Shown here: piece by piece, positions 62,787-64,000 of the stretch
How positions within the stretch are numbered: position 1 is the stretch's first letter
Layout: the number at the start of each line of letters is the position of its first letter
Notes under the pieces: model-generated
The model's input: only the letters and a program-made list of their open reading frames with translations
The model's database searches: none
Told to the model about the DNA's origin: nothing
Translations under genes and position numbers: made by a program
Source: Nemertoderma westbladi
Lineage: Eukaryota > Xenacoelomorpha > Nemertodermatida > Nemertodermatidae
Direction: 5' to 3'
Assembly (NCBI GenBank): GCA_032718475.1
Contig: JAUCBJ010000368.1
Location: forward strand, 1 to 64,000
DNA: 64,000 nucleotides

Positions 62787-64000
62787 ATGGGACCTAGCGT
62801 AGCGCCAGTGTACATAGGGCCATACTTGGTCGATGCCCGGGGAGTGAAACCAGTGGGTTGGAAGGGACCAGAAGAGGGCGAATCCGAGGTTAACACCGAG
62901 GATTCGGCCTCGTCGGTCGGAGAAAGCTCCGAAAAGGGGGAGAAAGTTAGTAGGTCGGGAAGGCGGGGGAAGTCCGTCGTAACCGATAAGTCTGCTACAT
63001 CCTCCGCGAAAGAAAGAGCGGTGAGAAAAATAGGGGCCACATACCGTCTCAGCATGGCAGAGCAAGGTCAGAGAGAAATGAAGGAACGGCTAGAGGAGGG
63101 AAGAGTGCGGTTAGAGAGGGAAACGGTATTGCTTAGAGAAACCGGAGAAAGGGCCGAAAGGGCTTTGAAAAGCCTAAGGGAGTATGATGAGATAGAGGAA
63201 AGGGAGTGTAGGGAGCGTGAAGCGAGAGAGGAAAAGGAACGCGAGGAGCGTGAAGCGAGAGAGGAAAAGGAACGCGAGGAGCGTGAGGCGAGAATGGAAA
63301 AGGAACGCAAGGAGCGTGAGGCGGGAATGGAAAAGGAATGCAAGGAGCGTGAGGCGGGAAAGGAAAAGGAACGCAAGGAGCGTGAGGCGAGAAAGGAAGA
63401 GGAACGTAAAGAGCGTGGGGCGAGACGAAGGGAGAGCATTAAGAGTGCCGCAGACTCGGCCATCAAGGACACCCAGGAGCGTGAGGGGATAGTGGCAAAG
63501 GGTGAAAAGGAGCGCAAGGAATTAAAGGAACGGCAGAGTGAGTATGCGAAAAATATAATTAGAGGGACGCACGAGTTGGAATACGTGCGAGTGGGACCGC
63601 CGTCTGAAACTGGGGCCGGCTCGAATATTTTTGAGGAGCCGAGGGCCGTAGATGTATTTGTTAATACTCCACTGACAGGGACCGCACGACAGACTCAAGA
63701 CTGGTGCGACCGTACGAGCGGGGGGGGGGGGGGGTAATAATAATAATAATGGTACAGTAGACGTTGTTGATATTAATAGTACCGTATGGGATAACGCTAA
63801 TCAAACCTTTATTACAGGAAATACTTTGCCTGGTGGTAGTAATTTAAATTTAAATCAGAACAATCCCAGTGTTAATGTAGAAAATAATCCTAATGTTGAT
63901 GTAGTTACGCAAAATAATTCAAATAATCAAAATAATAACTCGAATTCGGACCTACAAAATAACTTAAATAACGCAATTACACAGAATAATTCGAATAATT
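62787..64000 (+). CDS. Gag-like coiled-coil protein, runs off window
   Basis: The ATG at 62787 opens MGPSVAPVYIGPYLVDARG. An acidic/Ser linker and a basic segment (GRRGKSVVTDKSATS) follow. Then comes a long charged helix (about residues 90-230) with 6-7 copies of an 11-residue EEKEREEREAR-type repeat encoded by a 33-bp minisatellite (63200-63420). A G15 run at 63720-63734 closes this frame (stop just after), but another frame is open from 63735 to the window end and is Asn-rich (NQTFITGNTLPGGSNLNLNQ). So the real protein probably crosses the G run. Placement after an LTR-like leader suggests a gag; no recognised domain confirms it. Coiled coil and Asn-rich tail would suit self-assembly. Confidence 0.5.

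Noticed and set aside
63068-63517. Ser/Arg-rich minus-strand ORF
   Set aside because: Shadow of the 33-bp repeat in the plus-strand coiled-coil ORF.

Overview
This is a window of an AT-rich animal nuclear genome. Coding sequence is interrupted by introns with GT-AG borders. Most recognisable proteins come from animal-type retrotransposons and DNA transposons, and microsatellites, minisatellites and small inverted-repeat elements are dense. The transposon mix (BEL/Pao, a Ty3-type element with a gag beginning MADFRPPKQW, an RTE-like LINE, a MULE/foldback-type element, hAT- and piggyBac-like ends, a tRNA-headed SINE) fits a marine invertebrate. The species cannot be fixed from sequence alone.

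Host genes. One convincing host gene was assembled from five exons on the minus strand (10502 down to 4718). It encodes a 311-residue smoothelin-like protein with an N-terminal smoothelin motif, a Ser/Thr/Lys-rich linker and a C-terminal calponin-homology (CH) domain. All four splice phases agree. A second, strongly diverged CH-type terminal exon sits at 43189-43330 on the minus strand, with a possible upstream CH segment at 43577-43709. It suggests a relative or relic of the same gene.

Layout. 1-4.7 kb: simple tandem arrays and one LTR-like leader. 4.7-10.5 kb: the smoothelin-like gene, with a 5'-truncated LINE in its last intron and a hAT-like foldback element in its first. 10.5-27 kb: non-coding, with several families of small inverted-repeat elements, four large minisatellites, a SINE, and a broken minus-strand retroelement ORF with Cys/His clusters (22.0-23.1 kb). 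27.7-36.9 kb: a nearly full-length but frameshifted BEL/Pao element (gag, protease, RT, RNase H, integrase, LTR). 36.9-43.0 kb: a 152-codon ORF that runs into a 5.7-kb array of about 200 copies of a 28-bp unit. 45.8-49.9 kb: a decayed minus-strand Ty3-type element. 50.5-51.6 kb: a hAT-type non-autonomous element with an exact 8-bp target duplication. 51.6-53.5 kb: the 3' end and LTR of a second BEL copy. 53.5-57.8 kb: broken coding sequence of unknown origin that includes a 3'-5' exonuclease-like stretch. 57.8-62.3 kb: an intact-looking foldback/MULE-type transposon whose long inverted ends are arrays of a 10-bp unit. 62.3-64.0 kb: an LTR-like leader and the start of a coiled-coil gag-like ORF that leaves the window.

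The transposon genes do not form a pathway with the host gene. The clearest unusual items are the foldback/MULE element with its 684-codon transposase, the exonuclease-bearing block downstream of an LTR, and the 28-bp satellite between an LTR-associated ORF and a CH-domain relic.
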